Source: SMWD01 sp964629475 (GTDB lineage: Bacteria > Pseudomonadota > Gammaproteobacteria > Steroidobacterales > GCA-2729495). From it: DNA of 64,000 nt. Shown here one piece after another: positions 1 to 10,638 of this stretch (position 1 is its first letter; every line of letters begins with the position of its first letter). The position numbers and the translations under genes are program-made. The stretch lies in NCBI GenBank assembly GCA_964629475.1, contig CAZVQW010000015.1, positions 1 through 64,000 of the forward strand, given 5' to 3'. The notes under the pieces are model-generated. The model searched no databases and was not told where the DNA came from. It worked only from the letters and a program-made list of their open reading frames with translations.

Positions 1-429
1 TCCTGTCATTGGAAAATTCTACTTCTAAACGCTGTTATTTTCCGGGGGGATTACCGTTATTCTGTCGGAACCGTAAATGGGACGTCAGCAAGTCCTTTTC
101 TATCTAATTCAGTATCGATTGATCCGATTACTGACTATATTGATTATACGATTGAGTTTTCCCAGAATGGGCTAGGTACGGCCGATGATACAGCTGACTT
201 TTTTATAGATGGAGCACTCATATTTAATGATATTGGGCGCTCGGATTTATTTTCAACCAGCCTGATCGCAATCTCTTTTGGTAGTGTGGGTTCTGTACCT
301 ACAAGTGATGGACATTACGCTCACGTATCTTTTGATAGTGGAATCGCAGCGGTGCCGATACCAGGGGCTGTTTGGTTGTTCTGTTCAGCAATTGGATTGC
401 TTGGATGGATAAGACGTAAATCTACTTAA
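1..429 (+). CDS. PEP/VPLPA-CTERM-type sorted surface protein, C-terminal part (5' truncated)
   Basis: This reading frame is open from base 1 to the TAA at 427-429, about 142 residues, with its start outside the window. The last 25 residues form a sorting signal: a VPIPGAVWLF motif, a hydrophobic stretch with a Cys and Trp, then a basic IRRK tail. This resembles the VPLPA variant of PEP-CTERM signals, which are recognised by an inner-membrane exosortase and mark secreted or surface-bound proteins. The upstream part is rich in Asp, Ser, Thr and Gly, as expected for an extracellular beta-rich domain, but I do not recognise the domain. Base composition is clearly AT-richer than the next genes. 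No exosortase gene lies in the window. Confidence is high for the signal and low for the role. Confidence 0.75.
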   Translation, partial: SCHWKILLLNAVIFRGDYRYSVGTVNGTSASPFLSNSVSIDPITDYIDYTIEFSQNGLGTADDTADFFIDGALIFNDIGRSDLFSTSLIAISFGSVGSVPTSDGHYAHVSFDSGIAAVPIPGAVWLFCSAIGLLGWIRRKST

Positions 430-447
430 CTGTTGTCAAATTTACTT

Positions 448-480
448 TAAAAGAAACCCGCCTAGTGCGGGTTTCTTTTA
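448..480. terminator. Bidirectional intrinsic terminator between the PEP-CTERM-type gene and xseA
   Basis: A perfect 14-bp stem (448-461 with 467-480) closes a 5-base loop. The outer stem is A-rich on one side and T-rich on the other, so both strands give a GC hairpin followed by a T-rich run. It lies 19 bases after the plus-strand stop and 30 bases after the xseA stop on the minus strand, and can serve both convergent genes. Confidence 0.9.
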
Positions 481-509
481 AAGCCGATCCTGCGATTTGC
501 CAGGATTTC

Positions 510-1886
510 TCAGTCGGGGAGAATTTTCTGAACGACTGCCGTGAAACGACCGTCTGTTAGACGTCCGATGATCTCGTCCTGTTCCTTGAGTTCCGCGGTG
601 CCATGCACGAGTTGGCCCTCGGGATTCTCGATGATTGCGTAGCCACGCTTCAGTGTATCGAGTGGGCTGACGGCCTGTAGTTCTGCGGCGAGTACCGCGA
701 GTCTGTTCCGTTGGGTCTCGATCGTGTTCCGGATCGCATTGCTTAGCCGCAGGCGTTTTTCGGCGAGATGTTGCAGCTGCTCGCGGATTCTTGGCTGTGG
801 GTTACCCGCACGTAGTCGCGCGACGGTATTGTGTAGCCGCAGCCGGTCCATGTGCAGGCGCTGGTTCAGTGCGCGGCCGATACGGCCGGTCAGTTCGTCG
901 AGGCGCTGTGCGTATTGTTCGAGCAGCAGGACCGGGTTGCGGCGCTGAAGCCGGCCATCCAGCTGGATGATTTGCTCCCGCCGGCGCGTTGCGGCACGTT
1001 CGATGGCCCGATCGGCGCGGGCGCGTAACGCGAAGACGCTATCGAGCCAGGTTTTCCGGTCGGGTACCACGAGTTCGGCCGCCCCGGATGGAGTCGGGGC
1101 ACGCAGATCGGCGACGAGATCGGCAATCGTGAAATCGACCTCGTGCCCGACCGCCGAGATAATTGGAATCGGACACACAGCGATGGCGCGCGCAACAATT
1201 TCTTCGTTGAATGCCCACAAGTCTTCGAGTGAACCGCCGCCGCGCCCGACAATCAGGACATCGCATTCGTCACGTTCGGTTGCGGTCTCAAGTGCTGTCT
1301 CGATCGCGTGTTTGGCCTGTTCGCCCTGGACCTGTACGGGGTAGATGACGATCGGTATGGCCGGGAAACGGCGCGCGAGTATATGCAGCATGTCTCTGAC
1401 TGCCGCACCGGTTGGCGATGTGACCAGGCCGATCCTGGTGGGCAGGTCCGGCAGTGGCGATTTGTTCGCTTCATCGAACAGCCCTTCGGCGGCCAGTTTC
1501 GCCTTCAGTTCTTCGAATTGCCGGCGCAGCAGTCCTTCGCCTGCCGGTTCCATGTGTTCGACAATCAGCTGGTAACTACCCCGGGGTTCGTAGATCGTGA
1601 CGCGGGCACGCAGAATGACCTGCACGCCGTCTTGCGGGATGAAACGCAGTGACCGGTTGGCGCCCCGGAACATCGCGCAGCGGACCTGCGCGTCCGCATC
1701 TTTGAGCGAGAAATACAGGTGCCCCGAACCCGGTCGCGCAAGATTCGAGATCTCACCGGCAATCCAGCATGTAGCGAGGCCTTCTTCGAGGGCAAGCTTG
1801 GCCTCCCGGTTTAGCTCTGAAACCGAGTAAATCAGCGCATCGAGCGGGATCTCGGAGCGGTTTGGTTGTCCGGATAAATTCGACAT
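510..1886 (-). CDS. xseA: Exodeoxyribonuclease VII large subunit
   Basis: XseA is the catalytic subunit of exonuclease VII, which degrades single-stranded DNA to oligonucleotides together with several XseB subunits. The 458 residues match the usual family length. An N-terminal OB-fold domain covers about residues 17-112 and is followed by the nuclease domain from about 135. Visible family motifs are GRGGGSLEDLWAFN (214-227), SAVGHEVDFT (244-253) and RAPTPSGAAE (262-271). A long basic helical region near 300-420 is typical of the coiled arm. It is transcribed divergently from guaB across a 77-base gap. The partner gene xseB is not adjacent but lies at 46984-47232 in the same window. Confidence 0.97.
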   Translation of the reverse strand: MSNLSGQPNRSEIPLDALIYSVSELNREAKLALEEGLATCWIAGEISNLARPGSGHLYFSLKDADAQVRCAMFRGANRSLRFIPQDGVQVILRARVTIYEPRGSYQLIVEHMEPAGEGLLRRQFEELKAKLAAEGLFDEANKSPLPDLPTRIGLVTSPTGAAVRDMLHILARRFPAIPIVIYPVQVQGEQAKHAIETALETATERDECDVLIVGRGGGSLEDLWAFNEEIVARAIAVCPIPIISAVGHEVDFTIADLVADLRAPTPSGAAELVVPDRKTWLDSVFALRARADRAIERAATRRREQIIQLDGRLQRRNPVLLLEQYAQRLDELTGRIGRALNQRLHMDRLRLHNTVARLRAGNPQPRIREQLQHLAEKRLRLSNAIRNTIETQRNRLAVLAAELQAVSPLDTLKRGYAIIENPEGQLVHGTAELKEQDEIIGRLTDGRFTAVVQKILPD

Positions 1887-1930
1887 GGGCGCTGGTAGTT
1901 TACCCGCATTTGCCGGAAGCGTAACATTGA

Positions 1931-3433
<1,503 letters not shown>

Positions 3434-3443
3434 GTAGCCCGGG

Positions 3444-5051
3444 ATGAGTACGAGCGTTGCAGTTAATGCCGTGGCGGTCGATGCGGTCGGCAGGGAACGT
3501 ATCCTGATACTCGACTTCGGTTCGCAGTATACGCAGCTCATTGCCCGACGAGTTCGTGAGGCCGGGGTCTATAGTGAAATTTATGCCTGGGATGCGGACG
3601 ATGCTGCAATCACGGCATTTGCACCCGATGGCATCATCCTGTCCGGCGGACCCGAATCTGTCATCGAAGCGGAGCCGCCACGTGCGGCACAGATCGTCTT
3701 CGAACTCGATAAGCCGGTTCTCGGTATCTGCTACGGCATGCAGACAATGGCCGCGCAGCTTGGCGGAGGGGTTGAAACCTCCGGTCATCGCGAGTTCGGC
3801 TACGCCATGGTCAGAACGGCAGCGGAAAATTCTCTGCTTGACGGCCTGATCGATGCTGAACTCGAAGACGGCAGCCCGGCGCTGCATGTCTGGATGAGTC
3901 ACGGCGACCGGGTCAGCGCATTGCCGGACGGATTTACGCCCATCGCAAGCACAGGCAACGCGCCATTCGCCGCGATGGCCGATGAGTCGCGGCAATTCTA
4001 CGGGCTGCAGTTTCATCCCGAGGTCACGCATACGGATCAGGGGCAACGCATCATCGAGCGTTTCGTGCATGATATCTGCGGTTGCTCTGATGCATGGCAG
4101 CCCGGCAACATTGTCGCACGCGATATCGTGCGGATTCGCGAGCAGGTCGGCAGCGATAGGGTGCTACTCGGCTTGTCCGGCGGCGTCGATTCGTCTGTTG
4201 TCGCGGCGCTCCTGCATGAGGCGATCGGCGATCAGCTCATTTGTGTATTTGTCGATAACGGTCTGCTGCGTCTGAATGAGGGCGACCAGGTCATGGATAC
4301 GTTTGCCGATCATCTCGGTGTGACCGTGATCCGCGTCAATGCCGAGCAACGGTTTCTCAGCGCGCTCAAGGGTGTGTCAGATCCAGAAGACAAGCGCAAG
4401 ATTATCGGTCGTGAATTTATCGCGGTCTTCGATGAGGAAGCGCACCGTCTGGAGAGCATCAAGTGGCTCGCGCAGGGCACGATCTACCCGGACGTCATCG
4501 AGTCAGCCGGCAGCAAGACCGGTAAGGCACATGTCATCAAGTCGCACCATAATGTCGGTGGCTTGCCCGAAGATATGAAACTCGAACTGGTCGAACCGTT
4601 GCGCGATCTGTTCAAGGATGAGGTGCGCAAGATTGGTGTCGAGCTCGGCCTGGCGCGCGAAATGGTTTATCGACACCCGTTCCCGGGGCCGGGCCTCGGC
4701 GTGCGGATTCTCGGTGAAGTCAAAAGAGAGTATGCGGACCTGTTACGCCTTGCCGATGCGATTTTTATCGATGAATTGCGTGCGGCAGATCTGTACGACA
4801 GCGTCAGCCAGGCATTCGCCGTGTTTCTGCCGGTGAAATCTGTCGGCGTCATGGGCGACGGACGGCGTTATGACTTTGTCGTCGCGTTGCGTGCCGTCGA
4901 GACGATTGATTTCATGACGGCGCGCTGGGCACATTTACCCTATGATTTTCTCGACCATGTGTCGCGACGGATCATCAACGAAGTCGAGGGTATTTCCCGC
5001 GTGGCTTACGACATCTCAGGAAAGCCGCCGGCCACAATTGAGTGGGAATAG
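3444..5051 (+). CDS. guaA: GMP synthase (glutamine-hydrolysing)
   Basis: GuaA converts XMP to GMP using ATP and glutamine. The N-terminal class I glutamine amidotransferase domain (about residues 20-210) shows the nucleophile motif GICYGMQ and the His-Glu pair in FHPEVTHT. The ATP pyrophosphatase domain begins with the P-loop-like GLSGGVDSS near 240. The C-terminal dimerisation domain ends in the usual [10 protein letters not shown]. At 535 residues it is slightly longer than the E. coli enzyme because of about 15 extra N-terminal residues before the conserved [12 protein letters not shown] start. The ribosome-binding site is weak, which fits translational coupling to guaB 10 bases upstream. 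Confidence 0.98.
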   Translation: MSTSVAVNAVAVDAVGRERILILDFGSQYTQLIARRVREAGVYSEIYAWDADDAAITAFAPDGIILSGGPESVIEAEPPRAAQIVFELDKPVLGICYGMQTMAAQLGGGVETSGHREFGYAMVRTAAENSLLDGLIDAELEDGSPALHVWMSHGDRVSALPDGFTPIASTGNAPFAAMADESRQFYGLQFHPEVTHTDQGQRIIERFVHDICGCSDAWQPGNIVARDIVRIREQVGSDRVLLGLSGGVDSSVVAALLHEAIGDQLICVFVDNGLLRLNEGDQVMDTFADHLGVTVIRVNAEQRFLSALKGVSDPEDKRKIIGREFIAVFDEEAHRLESIKWLAQGTIYPDVIESAGSKTGKAHVIKSHHNVGGLPEDMKLELVEPLRDLFKDEVRKIGVELGLAREMVYRHPFPGPGLGVRILGEVKREYADLLRLADAIFIDELRAADLYDSVSQAFAVFLPVKSVGVMGDGRRYDFVVALRAVETIDFMTARWAHLPYDFLDHVSRRIINEVEGISRVAYDISGKPPATIEWE

Positions 5052-5054
5052 AGC

Positions 5055-5519
5055 GTGGACGACGACGTTGCCACCGATGAGGCGTGGATGCGTCGCGCGC
5101 TCGATCTGGCCAGAATAGCTGAGGCCACGGGCGAGGTGCCGGTCGGTGCCGTTATTGTTCAGGACGATCAGATAATCGGCGAGGGCGCCAATGCACCGAT
5201 CGCCGGCCATGACCCGACTGCTCATGCCGAAATCCAGGCACTGAGGGCCGCGGGGCAGGCGGTACAGAATTATCGTCTCACCGCTTCGACGTTGTATGTC
5301 ACGATGGAACCCTGCCCGATGTGTGCAGGTGCACTGGTCAATGCCCGGGTGGCGCGGCTGGTTTATGGTGCGCCGGATCTGCGCGTTGGGGCGGCGGGGA
5401 CGGTCTTCGATATCGTCAGGGCGCCTGAGGTGAATCATCGGCTTGAGGTGACGGCCGGTGTCCTGGAATCGGAGTGTCGGGAGCTGTTGCAGGCTTTTTT
5501 TCGTGCCCGGCGTGACTAG
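5055..5519 (+). CDS. tadA: tRNA-specific adenosine deaminase
   Basis: TadA deaminates adenosine 34 to inosine in the anticodon of tRNA-Arg(ACG), which lets it read CGU, CGC and CGA. The 154-residue protein carries the zinc deaminase signature: HAEIQAL with the proton-shuttling Glu, and PCPMCAGAL with the two zinc-binding Cys. The start is GTG, only three bases after the guaA stop, so expression is probably coupled to guaA. An ATG at 5088 would remove residues that normally precede the first conserved helix, so GTG is preferred. It converges with mltF, whose stop lies 10 bases away. Confidence 0.95.
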   Translation: MDDDVATDEAWMRRALDLARIAEATGEVPVGAVIVQDDQIIGEGANAPIAGHDPTAHAEIQALRAAGQAVQNYRLTASTLYVTMEPCPMCAGALVNARVARLVYGAPDLRVGAAGTVFDIVRAPEVNHRLEVTAGVLESECRELLQAFFRARRD

Positions 5520-5529
5520 TTAGATGTGA

Positions 5530-7002
5530 TTACATCGGAACGCGGGTATGGCCGGTTTTATCGGCATGGGCCACTGTCGGTGCGGCCGGTTCGCTTTCTT
5601 CGCGCAGCGCATCTTCCTGCTTCGTCAGCCAGACCAGAATGTCGTAATAATTACGAATATTCTTGACGTACATAACCGGTTCCCAACCACGGGCATAGCC
5701 GTGTTTCGTCTTCGAATACCATTGTTGCTGGGTCAGCAGCTCAAGACTGTTTCGTACGTTGATCCATGAATTATCGTTTTCGCCGAGTTCGCGAGTGATC
5801 TTGCGTGCATCCTGCAGGTGACCATAGCCGACGTTGTAAGCGGCCAGCGCGAACCAGGTACGGTCCGGTTCCTCAATCGAATCGGGTAACCGCTCTTTAA
5901 CGCGCTTCAGATACTCGGCACCGCCACGAATGCTTTCGGCAGGGTCCGTTCGATTGGTGACATCAAGAACCCGGGCTGTGCGAGCTGTCAGCATCATGAT
6001 GCCGCGTACGCCGGTTGGCGATACTGCATCGGGGTCCCAGTGGGATTCCTGATAGCCGACGGCTGCGAGTAACCGCCAGTCTGTATTGGTTGCGATGCCG
6101 CCGGCTTCGAACATCTCGCGATAGCGGGGCAGGTGTCGTTTGTAGTCACGTATGAACGTGCGCGTGCCGACATAGTCAAATTTCTGTGTGTGACCGTAGT
6201 ACCGGTCCATGATCTTGGCGTATTCGCCACTCTGTTTGATTTCCTGGAGGTAATTTTCGGCCTGTTCGATCAGGCTCCGGTCATAACGTTTGGGGAAAGC
6301 CCATGCCAGTGACTCACCCATCGTCATTTCAAAACCAAGGCGAATCTCCGGCACGAAATTTCGATATACCTCGTACAGGTTCGAATCGGCTACCGTGTAC
6401 TGGATATCCTGCCTGGCGACGGCGGTCAGTAGTTCGGCAAGGTCGGCATGTGGATTCTCGATCCAGATCAGGTCCGGCCGGACCTTCTGCACATCCTTGA
6501 GTGTTTCGACATAGCTGGAGCCGGCGACGACTTCGACCTTTTTGCCGAGCAGATCATCGATGTCGCGCGGTCGGCCTGTGCCGAGTTTGTAGATGACGAA
6601 TTGCCGTACGTCCTGGTATGCCGGGCCGAAATCAACCCGCCGGGCACGCTCGGGTGTTATCGTCAGACCGGCGGCAGCGACATGCACCTGACCTGACTCG
6701 ACGGATGGGATCAGGCCGGTAAAGCGATCGCTGGTTTCCAGTTTTAGTTCGACCTTGATGTGCTCAGCGAAGCCTTTGATCAGATCATATTCCGGTCCTT
6801 CCGGTCCGTTCGAACCAGTGTAGTACGTGGTTGGACTGTTTCTGGTGATAACCCGGAGTTCGCCAAGTGCCTTCACCTCGTCGAGTAAAGATGGCGGTTG
6901 GGCGCAGGTCGACATCAGTAACAAACAACTGATCATGAAGCCCATCCGTATTTTGCCCGGTGTTATTGTCCGGCGGAGAGCCGATTGTGCGCAGGCAGAC
7001 AT
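5530..7002 (-). CDS. mltF: Membrane-bound lytic murein transglycosylase F
   Basis: MltF cleaves the MurNAc-GlcNAc bond of peptidoglycan, forming 1,6-anhydro ends. The 490 residues contain a signal segment ending in a lipobox-like LMSTC (Cys33), a periplasmic solute-binding-type domain of family 3 at about 45-270, and a C-terminal SLT domain from about 290. The catalytic Glu is residue 319 in GYQESHWDP, followed by GVRGIMML. The Thr before the lipid Cys is less usual than Gly or Ala, so lipidation is likely but not certain. The first 19 residues look unlike a signal n-region, and an ATG at 6945 (GTG-free, same frame) gives a more compact lipoprotein signal, so the start may be there. Upstream is AT-rich and could hold its promoter. 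Confidence 0.95.
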   Translation of the reverse strand: MSACAQSALRRTITPGKIRMGFMISCLLLMSTCAQPPSLLDEVKALGELRVITRNSPTTYYTGSNGPEGPEYDLIKGFAEHIKVELKLETSDRFTGLIPSVESGQVHVAAAGLTITPERARRVDFGPAYQDVRQFVIYKLGTGRPRDIDDLLGKKVEVVAGSSYVETLKDVQKVRPDLIWIENPHADLAELLTAVARQDIQYTVADSNLYEVYRNFVPEIRLGFEMTMGESLAWAFPKRYDRSLIEQAENYLQEIKQSGEYAKIMDRYYGHTQKFDYVGTRTFIRDYKRHLPRYREMFEAGGIATNTDWRLLAAVGYQESHWDPDAVSPTGVRGIMMLTARTARVLDVTNRTDPAESIRGGAEYLKRVKERLPDSIEEPDRTWFALAAYNVGYGHLQDARKITRELGENDNSWINVRNSLELLTQQQWYSKTKHGYARGWEPVMYVKNIRNYYDILVWLTKQEDALREESEPAAPTVAHADKTGHTRVPM

Positions 7003-7227
7003 AGGTACAGATTATAATGATCAACGCCATGCATACCATGTCGCCGGGCACGGAATTACACGTATGAATTATGTAAAGAATTATATAAAACAATAAGATA
7101 AAGATTATTATTAATATGATTTATTGCATTGCTGCTGAACGGCAGGCGGCACGCGCATTGCAACCGGAAGGTCGAATTCATGTAAGCTCGCTGGCGTTAA
7201 AATCCGAGTTGGAGCGTAAAAAAGGAC

Positions 7228-7524
7228 ATGCAGGACCGTTGGCGCGAACACTGTCTAAGCACCGGGATCGACCCGCAGGACGTGCGATTGATTCACGCTC
7301 GTTACGATGCATACCGTGACTTTACCGAGAAGAATTCCGGTTCGGCAATTCCACTGGAGCAATGGTTTCGCTTTTATCATCTGGAAAAGAACTCGGAGGG
7401 GCTGCAGGCGGGTGCGCCCGCGGACGGTTGTTCGGCAGATGGAGATGCGGTCAATAATGCCTGCCTGCTGCGTCCGGTTGAATTTCTTGAAGCGTTAATA
7501 GCCTACGATGCAGTGAGAAAATAG
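7228..7524 (+). CDS. Small hypothetical protein, 98 residues
   Basis: I do not recognise this protein. It begins MQDRWREHC, is soluble with no signal or membrane segment, and has the mixed charged and aromatic composition of a real folded protein (for example WFRFYHLEKN near residue 45). A Shine-Dalgarno-like AAAAGGA lies directly before the ATG, at unusually short spacing. It is divergent from mltF and lies upstream of the tRNA-Ser gene on the same strand. Overlapping frames in this area have compositions typical of non-coding translation. Confidence that it is a gene is moderate. Confidence 0.6.
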   Translation: MQDRWREHCLSTGIDPQDVRLIHARYDAYRDFTEKNSGSAIPLEQWFRFYHLEKNSEGLQAGAPADGCSADGDAVNNACLLRPVEFLEALIAYDAVRK

Positions 7525-7593
7525 ACTCTTGCAAGTCTTCTCATCGGTTCAGCCGGCAAATAATTATTTGAACTTTTGGGCATGTCTGAGGGG

Positions 7594-7620
7594 GCAGGTC
7601 ACCCGAACTTGGTGACCTGC
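7594..7620. repeat. Perfect inverted repeat overlapping the tRNA-Ser promoter
   Basis: A 10-bp perfect stem (7594-7603 with 7611-7620) encloses a 7-base loop. The right arm covers the candidate -35 element at 7609-7614. It could act as the operator of a regulator or as the terminator hairpin of the small gene ending at 7524, although there is no T-run after it on the plus strand. Confidence 0.5.
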
Positions 7621-7638
7621 GGAAAAATTCTCTATAAT
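7609..7638 (+). promoter_or_regulatory. Sigma-70-type promoter of tRNA-Ser
   Basis: A TTGGTG -35 element (7609-7614) is separated by 18 bases from a perfect TATAAT -10 element (7633-7638). The tRNA begins 12 bases later at 7650. The bases between the -10 element and the tRNA are GC-rich (CTGCGC), as in discriminators of stringently controlled stable-RNA promoters. Confidence 0.75.
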
Positions 7639-7649
7639 CTGCGCACCAC

Positions 7650-7740
7650 GGAGGGATGCCGGAGTTGGCCAAACGGCCCTGATTCGAAATCAGTGGGTGG
7701 CGCAAGCCGCACGGGGGTTCGAATCCCTCTCCCTCCGCCA
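7650..7740 (+). tRNA. tRNA-Ser, anticodon CGA
   Basis: The 91-base gene has a 7-bp acceptor stem GGAGGGA (7650-7656) pairing with TCCCTCC (7730-7736), a G discriminator base, and an encoded CCA at 7738-7740. The anticodon loop TTCGAAA places CGA at 7685-7687, which reads UCG serine codons. A long extra arm built from GTGGC and GCCGC marks it as a class II tRNA. The T arm contains GGTTCGAATCC. The outermost anticodon-stem position looks unpaired (C opposite U). It may be co-transcribed with the FKBP gene 56 bases downstream. Confidence 0.96.
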
Positions 7741-7796
7741 TTACAATCTCGGGGTCAGTTCCTTTTCCACGCCTATTGTTCCTTTCAGGAGAAATC

Positions 7797-8474
7797 ATGA
7801 AGTATCGTTCGTTAATTATTCTGTGGTTGGTGGTATTCCTGTTCGCCGGTTCGCCTGCGACGGCAGCCGATGACGAGCTCGAGACGGAAGACCAAAGGGT
7901 TTTTTATTATCTGGGTACTGCGCTGAGCGGCAACCTTGGTGCGCTGAGCCTGACGGCAGATGAGCTGGCGCTGATTCAACGTGGAATGAGTGATTCGTTG
8001 CTCGGCGAGCCGATCCCGCTGGATGCGGCTGTCTACGGTCAGAAGCTCAACGAACTCATACAGCAGAGGATGCTGGCCACCGCCGAGCAGGAAGCTACGG
8101 CATCCGCTGAATATATTGCCGGCATGGCAGCCGAAGAAGGTGCCATGACCACGGATTCGGGTCTCGTTATTGTGGAAGTCGTGGCCGGAACCGGTGCGTC
8201 ACCGACTCCCGATTCGACGGTCAAGGCACACTATCATGGGACGTTGCGTGACGGGTCGGTGTTTGACAGCTCGGTGGAACGCGGTCAGCCGTTTACCTCA
8301 TCTCTGACAAGCGTCATTCCGTGTTGGCGAGAAGCGATCCCGCTGATGAAAGAGGGTGGCAAGATCAGGGTCACCTGTCCGGCGGAACTGGCCTACGGTA
8401 ATCGTGGCAGTGGCGCGATTCCGGGCGGCGCGGCGTTGACCTTCGAGGTAGAGTTGCTCGAGGTCGTTAACTAA
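7797..8474 (+). CDS. Periplasmic FKBP-type peptidyl-prolyl cis-trans isomerase
   Basis: This enzyme speeds cis-trans isomerisation of prolyl bonds in exported proteins. The ATG at 7797 is preferred because AGGAG precedes it by about 6 bases and it gives a clean signal peptide ending ATA-ADD near residue 23. The same frame extends upstream to 7776 without a ribosome site. An N-terminal helical dimerisation-like region of FkpA/Mip type (about 25-105) is followed by the FKBP fold at about 110-226, with conserved VKAHYHGTLRDGSVFDSS and LAYGNRGSG. Two Cys, in VIPCWREA and RVTCPAEL, occupy positions that carry a Cys pair in many gammaproteobacterial relatives and could form a disulfide in the periplasm. 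Confidence 0.93.
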   Translation: MKYRSLIILWLVVFLFAGSPATAADDELETEDQRVFYYLGTALSGNLGALSLTADELALIQRGMSDSLLGEPIPLDAAVYGQKLNELIQQRMLATAEQEATASAEYIAGMAAEEGAMTTDSGLVIVEVVAGTGASPTPDSTVKAHYHGTLRDGSVFDSSVERGQPFTSSLTSVIPCWREAIPLMKEGGKIRVTCPAELAYGNRGSGAIPGGAALTFEVELLEVVN

Positions 8475-8515
8475 ACCCGGCAGAACTGGCGCCGGGACAC
8501 CAGTGTTCTCAGGGG

Positions 8516-10636
8516 TCAGGTATTCGGGACTGGGGTAAAGTTCCGCGACTCTACCAGGAAGGCATTCTCCAGGGTCTCGGCCGGCAGGGGTTTGCTGATC
8601 AGGTAGCCCTGAATCTGGTCGCAACGTTGTTTGTGCAGGTATTTTCTCTGTGCCTCGGTTTCGACCCCTTCCGCGACGACCTTCAGATCGAGGGCGTGTG
8701 CCATGGCAATGATTGCGGCGCAGATTGCCGCATTCTCACGATTCGTTTCGAGGTCCATGACAAACGAGCGATCGATTTTTAATGTGTCTATCGGCAGCTG
8801 ATTCAGGTAACTCAGCGAAGAGTAGCCAGTGCCGAAATCATCCATAGCCAGAGAGGTGCCGGCTTTCCTGAGTTTATTCAGGGTAGCAATAGTTTCATTG
8901 ACATCGTTCATCAGGATTGTTTCGGTCAGCTCGAGTTGCAGGCTGGTTGGACTGAGACCCACATCGAAAACCTCTTTGAGCACAATATTCGCAAAATCAT
9001 TATTGAAGAGTTGCTGACTGGATACGTTGACAGCAACATTGATGCTGCACTGATAGCGATCCTGCCATACTTTGATCTGGTGACAGGCATTGCGCAGCAC
9101 CCACTTGCCCAGCGATGAGATAAGTCCGCATTCTTCGGCCAGCGGTATGAAATTGGACGGTGGGATATCACCTCGTTCGGGGTGATGCCAGCGGAGTAGC
9201 GCTTCAACACCGTAGAGTTCACCGGTTTCAAGATCAATTTTTGGCTGGTAATGCAGGTCAAGTTCATCTCGCTGAATCGCATAACGCAGTCCGTTCTCGA
9301 GTTCGAGGCGTTCCAGTGACCTCAGGCTCATTGTGCCCGAGTAGAAACGAACACTGTTGCGGCCGGCACTTTTGGCCTGATACATTGCAACATCCGCATT
9401 CTTCAGCAGCGTGTCTAAATCGTCACCATCACGCGGGTAGAGCGATACACCGATGCTGGATGTTACGACGAATTCGTGGCCGAGATGCTCGACGGGTTTG
9501 GTTAATTCATTACGAATCCGGTCGGCAACTACCACTGCATCATCCTCCGACTCAAGATCCTGCAGGATCGCGACGAATTCATCACCGCCAAGTCGTGCCA
9601 GGTGCAGGCGCGATTCCTTGGAATCTGCACGTGCGATGCAATCGTCGGCACGTATGCATTGATCCAGGCGTTTGGCGATCGTCTTCAGAACGACGTCGCC
9701 GAAACTGTGTCCGAGTGTGTCATTAATACGTTTGAAGTTATCGAGATCGATGTAAAGCGCGGCGACTTTTGTCTCATTCTTGCTTGCACGTTCGATCGCA
9801 CCGGACAGTTGCTGATGAAATAGTTGGCGATTCGGTAGTCCGGTCAACGTGTCGAAATATGCAAGCCGATGAACCTCTTCCTCTGTACGCTTGCGATCCG
9901 TAATCTCGCGTACGATGGCCAGCGTCAGGTCATTCAGATAGGGGACCATTTGTAGTTCGTAATGAAATGTCTGGTCATCGTGACTCAGCGAAAATTCACA
10001 TTGCCGGGCTTTTCCGTCTCTCATGACCTTTCTGATGCTCTCAAGCCATGTTTGAGCAATTTCCTCCGGCAGGTAGTCTCTGATATTGAGCTGGTCACCT
10101 CGCGGTTCCGGCATTGTGGCAGCTTCATTTCCGGCCAGGAAGTTGACAATTTCACCGTTGCGGCGAATAACAAATAGTGTATCCGGCATCGCATTCAACA
10201 ACGCGTTGTTTTTTGCTTCACTTGTGCGCAGGTCCCGGTAAGTATGGCTGGCGCGAAGTACGTAGCGCACGCGGTGGGAGATCAGTGACCAGTTAATTGG
10301 CTTGGGCAGAAAGTCGGTCGCACCGGCAGAGTAGGCTCGGTTAACCGATTCGATATCTTCAAGACCTGTGGTCATTAGCACGGGTACATGAGCGCCGACC
10401 GCATCCTCCCGGATTCGCTTGCAGGTTTCGTAGCCATTCAGCTTCGGCATTTCGACATCCATCACGATGACAGCCGGGCGGTCTTGAATGAATTTCCTGA
10501 GTGCCTGTTCGCCGTCTTCTGCTTCCTCGACACGGAAGCCTGATTTTTCCAGTGATGCGCGTGCCAGCATCCTGAGTGTCGGGTCGTCATCGACGACCAG
10601 GATCAGGTCTTCGTTTGTATTGGTAGTCACTTCCAT
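8516..10636 (-). CDS. Response regulator with PAS, GGDEF and EAL domains (c-di-GMP turnover)
   Basis: This is probably the output protein of the kinase encoded just upstream. A REC domain covers about residues 8-125, with the phospho-acceptor Asp in VMDVEMP (about residue 60). A PAS-like domain follows at about 145-255. The GGDEF domain at about 265-435 has an intact RLGGDEF, and the EAL domain at about 445-700 has an intact EALLRW plus DDFGTGYSS, so both diguanylate cyclase and phosphodiesterase activity are possible. The ATG at 10636 lies two bases after the kinase stop with a GGAG 12 bases upstream. An in-frame ATG at 10654 would overlap the kinase by 16 bases and has no clear ribosome site. 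It is the last gene of the receptor-YfiR-kinase unit. Confidence 0.93.
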   Translation of the reverse strand: MEVTTNTNEDLILVVDDDPTLRMLARASLEKSGFRVEEAEDGEQALRKFIQDRPAVIVMDVEMPKLNGYETCKRIREDAVGAHVPVLMTTGLEDIESVNRAYSAGATDFLPKPINWSLISHRVRYVLRASHTYRDLRTSEAKNNALLNAMPDTLFVIRRNGEIVNFLAGNEAATMPEPRGDQLNIRDYLPEEIAQTWLESIRKVMRDGKARQCEFSLSHDDQTFHYELQMVPYLNDLTLAIVREITDRKRTEEEVHRLAYFDTLTGLPNRQLFHQQLSGAIERASKNETKVAALYIDLDNFKRINDTLGHSFGDVVLKTIAKRLDQCIRADDCIARADSKESRLHLARLGGDEFVAILQDLESEDDAVVVADRIRNELTKPVEHLGHEFVVTSSIGVSLYPRDGDDLDTLLKNADVAMYQAKSAGRNSVRFYSGTMSLRSLERLELENGLRYAIQRDELDLHYQPKIDLETGELYGVEALLRWHHPERGDIPPSNFIPLAEECGLISSLGKWVLRNACHQIKVWQDRYQCSINVAVNVSSQQLFNNDFANIVLKEVFDVGLSPTSLQLELTETILMNDVNETIATLNKLRKAGTSLAMDDFGTGYSSLSYLNQLPIDTLKIDRSFVMDLETNRENAAICAAIIAMAHALDLKVVAEGVETEAQRKYLHKQRCDQIQGYLISKPLPAETLENAFLVESRNFTPVPNT

Positions 10637-10638
10637 GT

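Noticed and set aside
8477..8497. GC hairpin between the FKBP gene and the c-di-GMP regulator gene as a terminator
   Set aside because: CCCGGC pairs with GCCGGG over a short stem, but no T-run follows on either strand.
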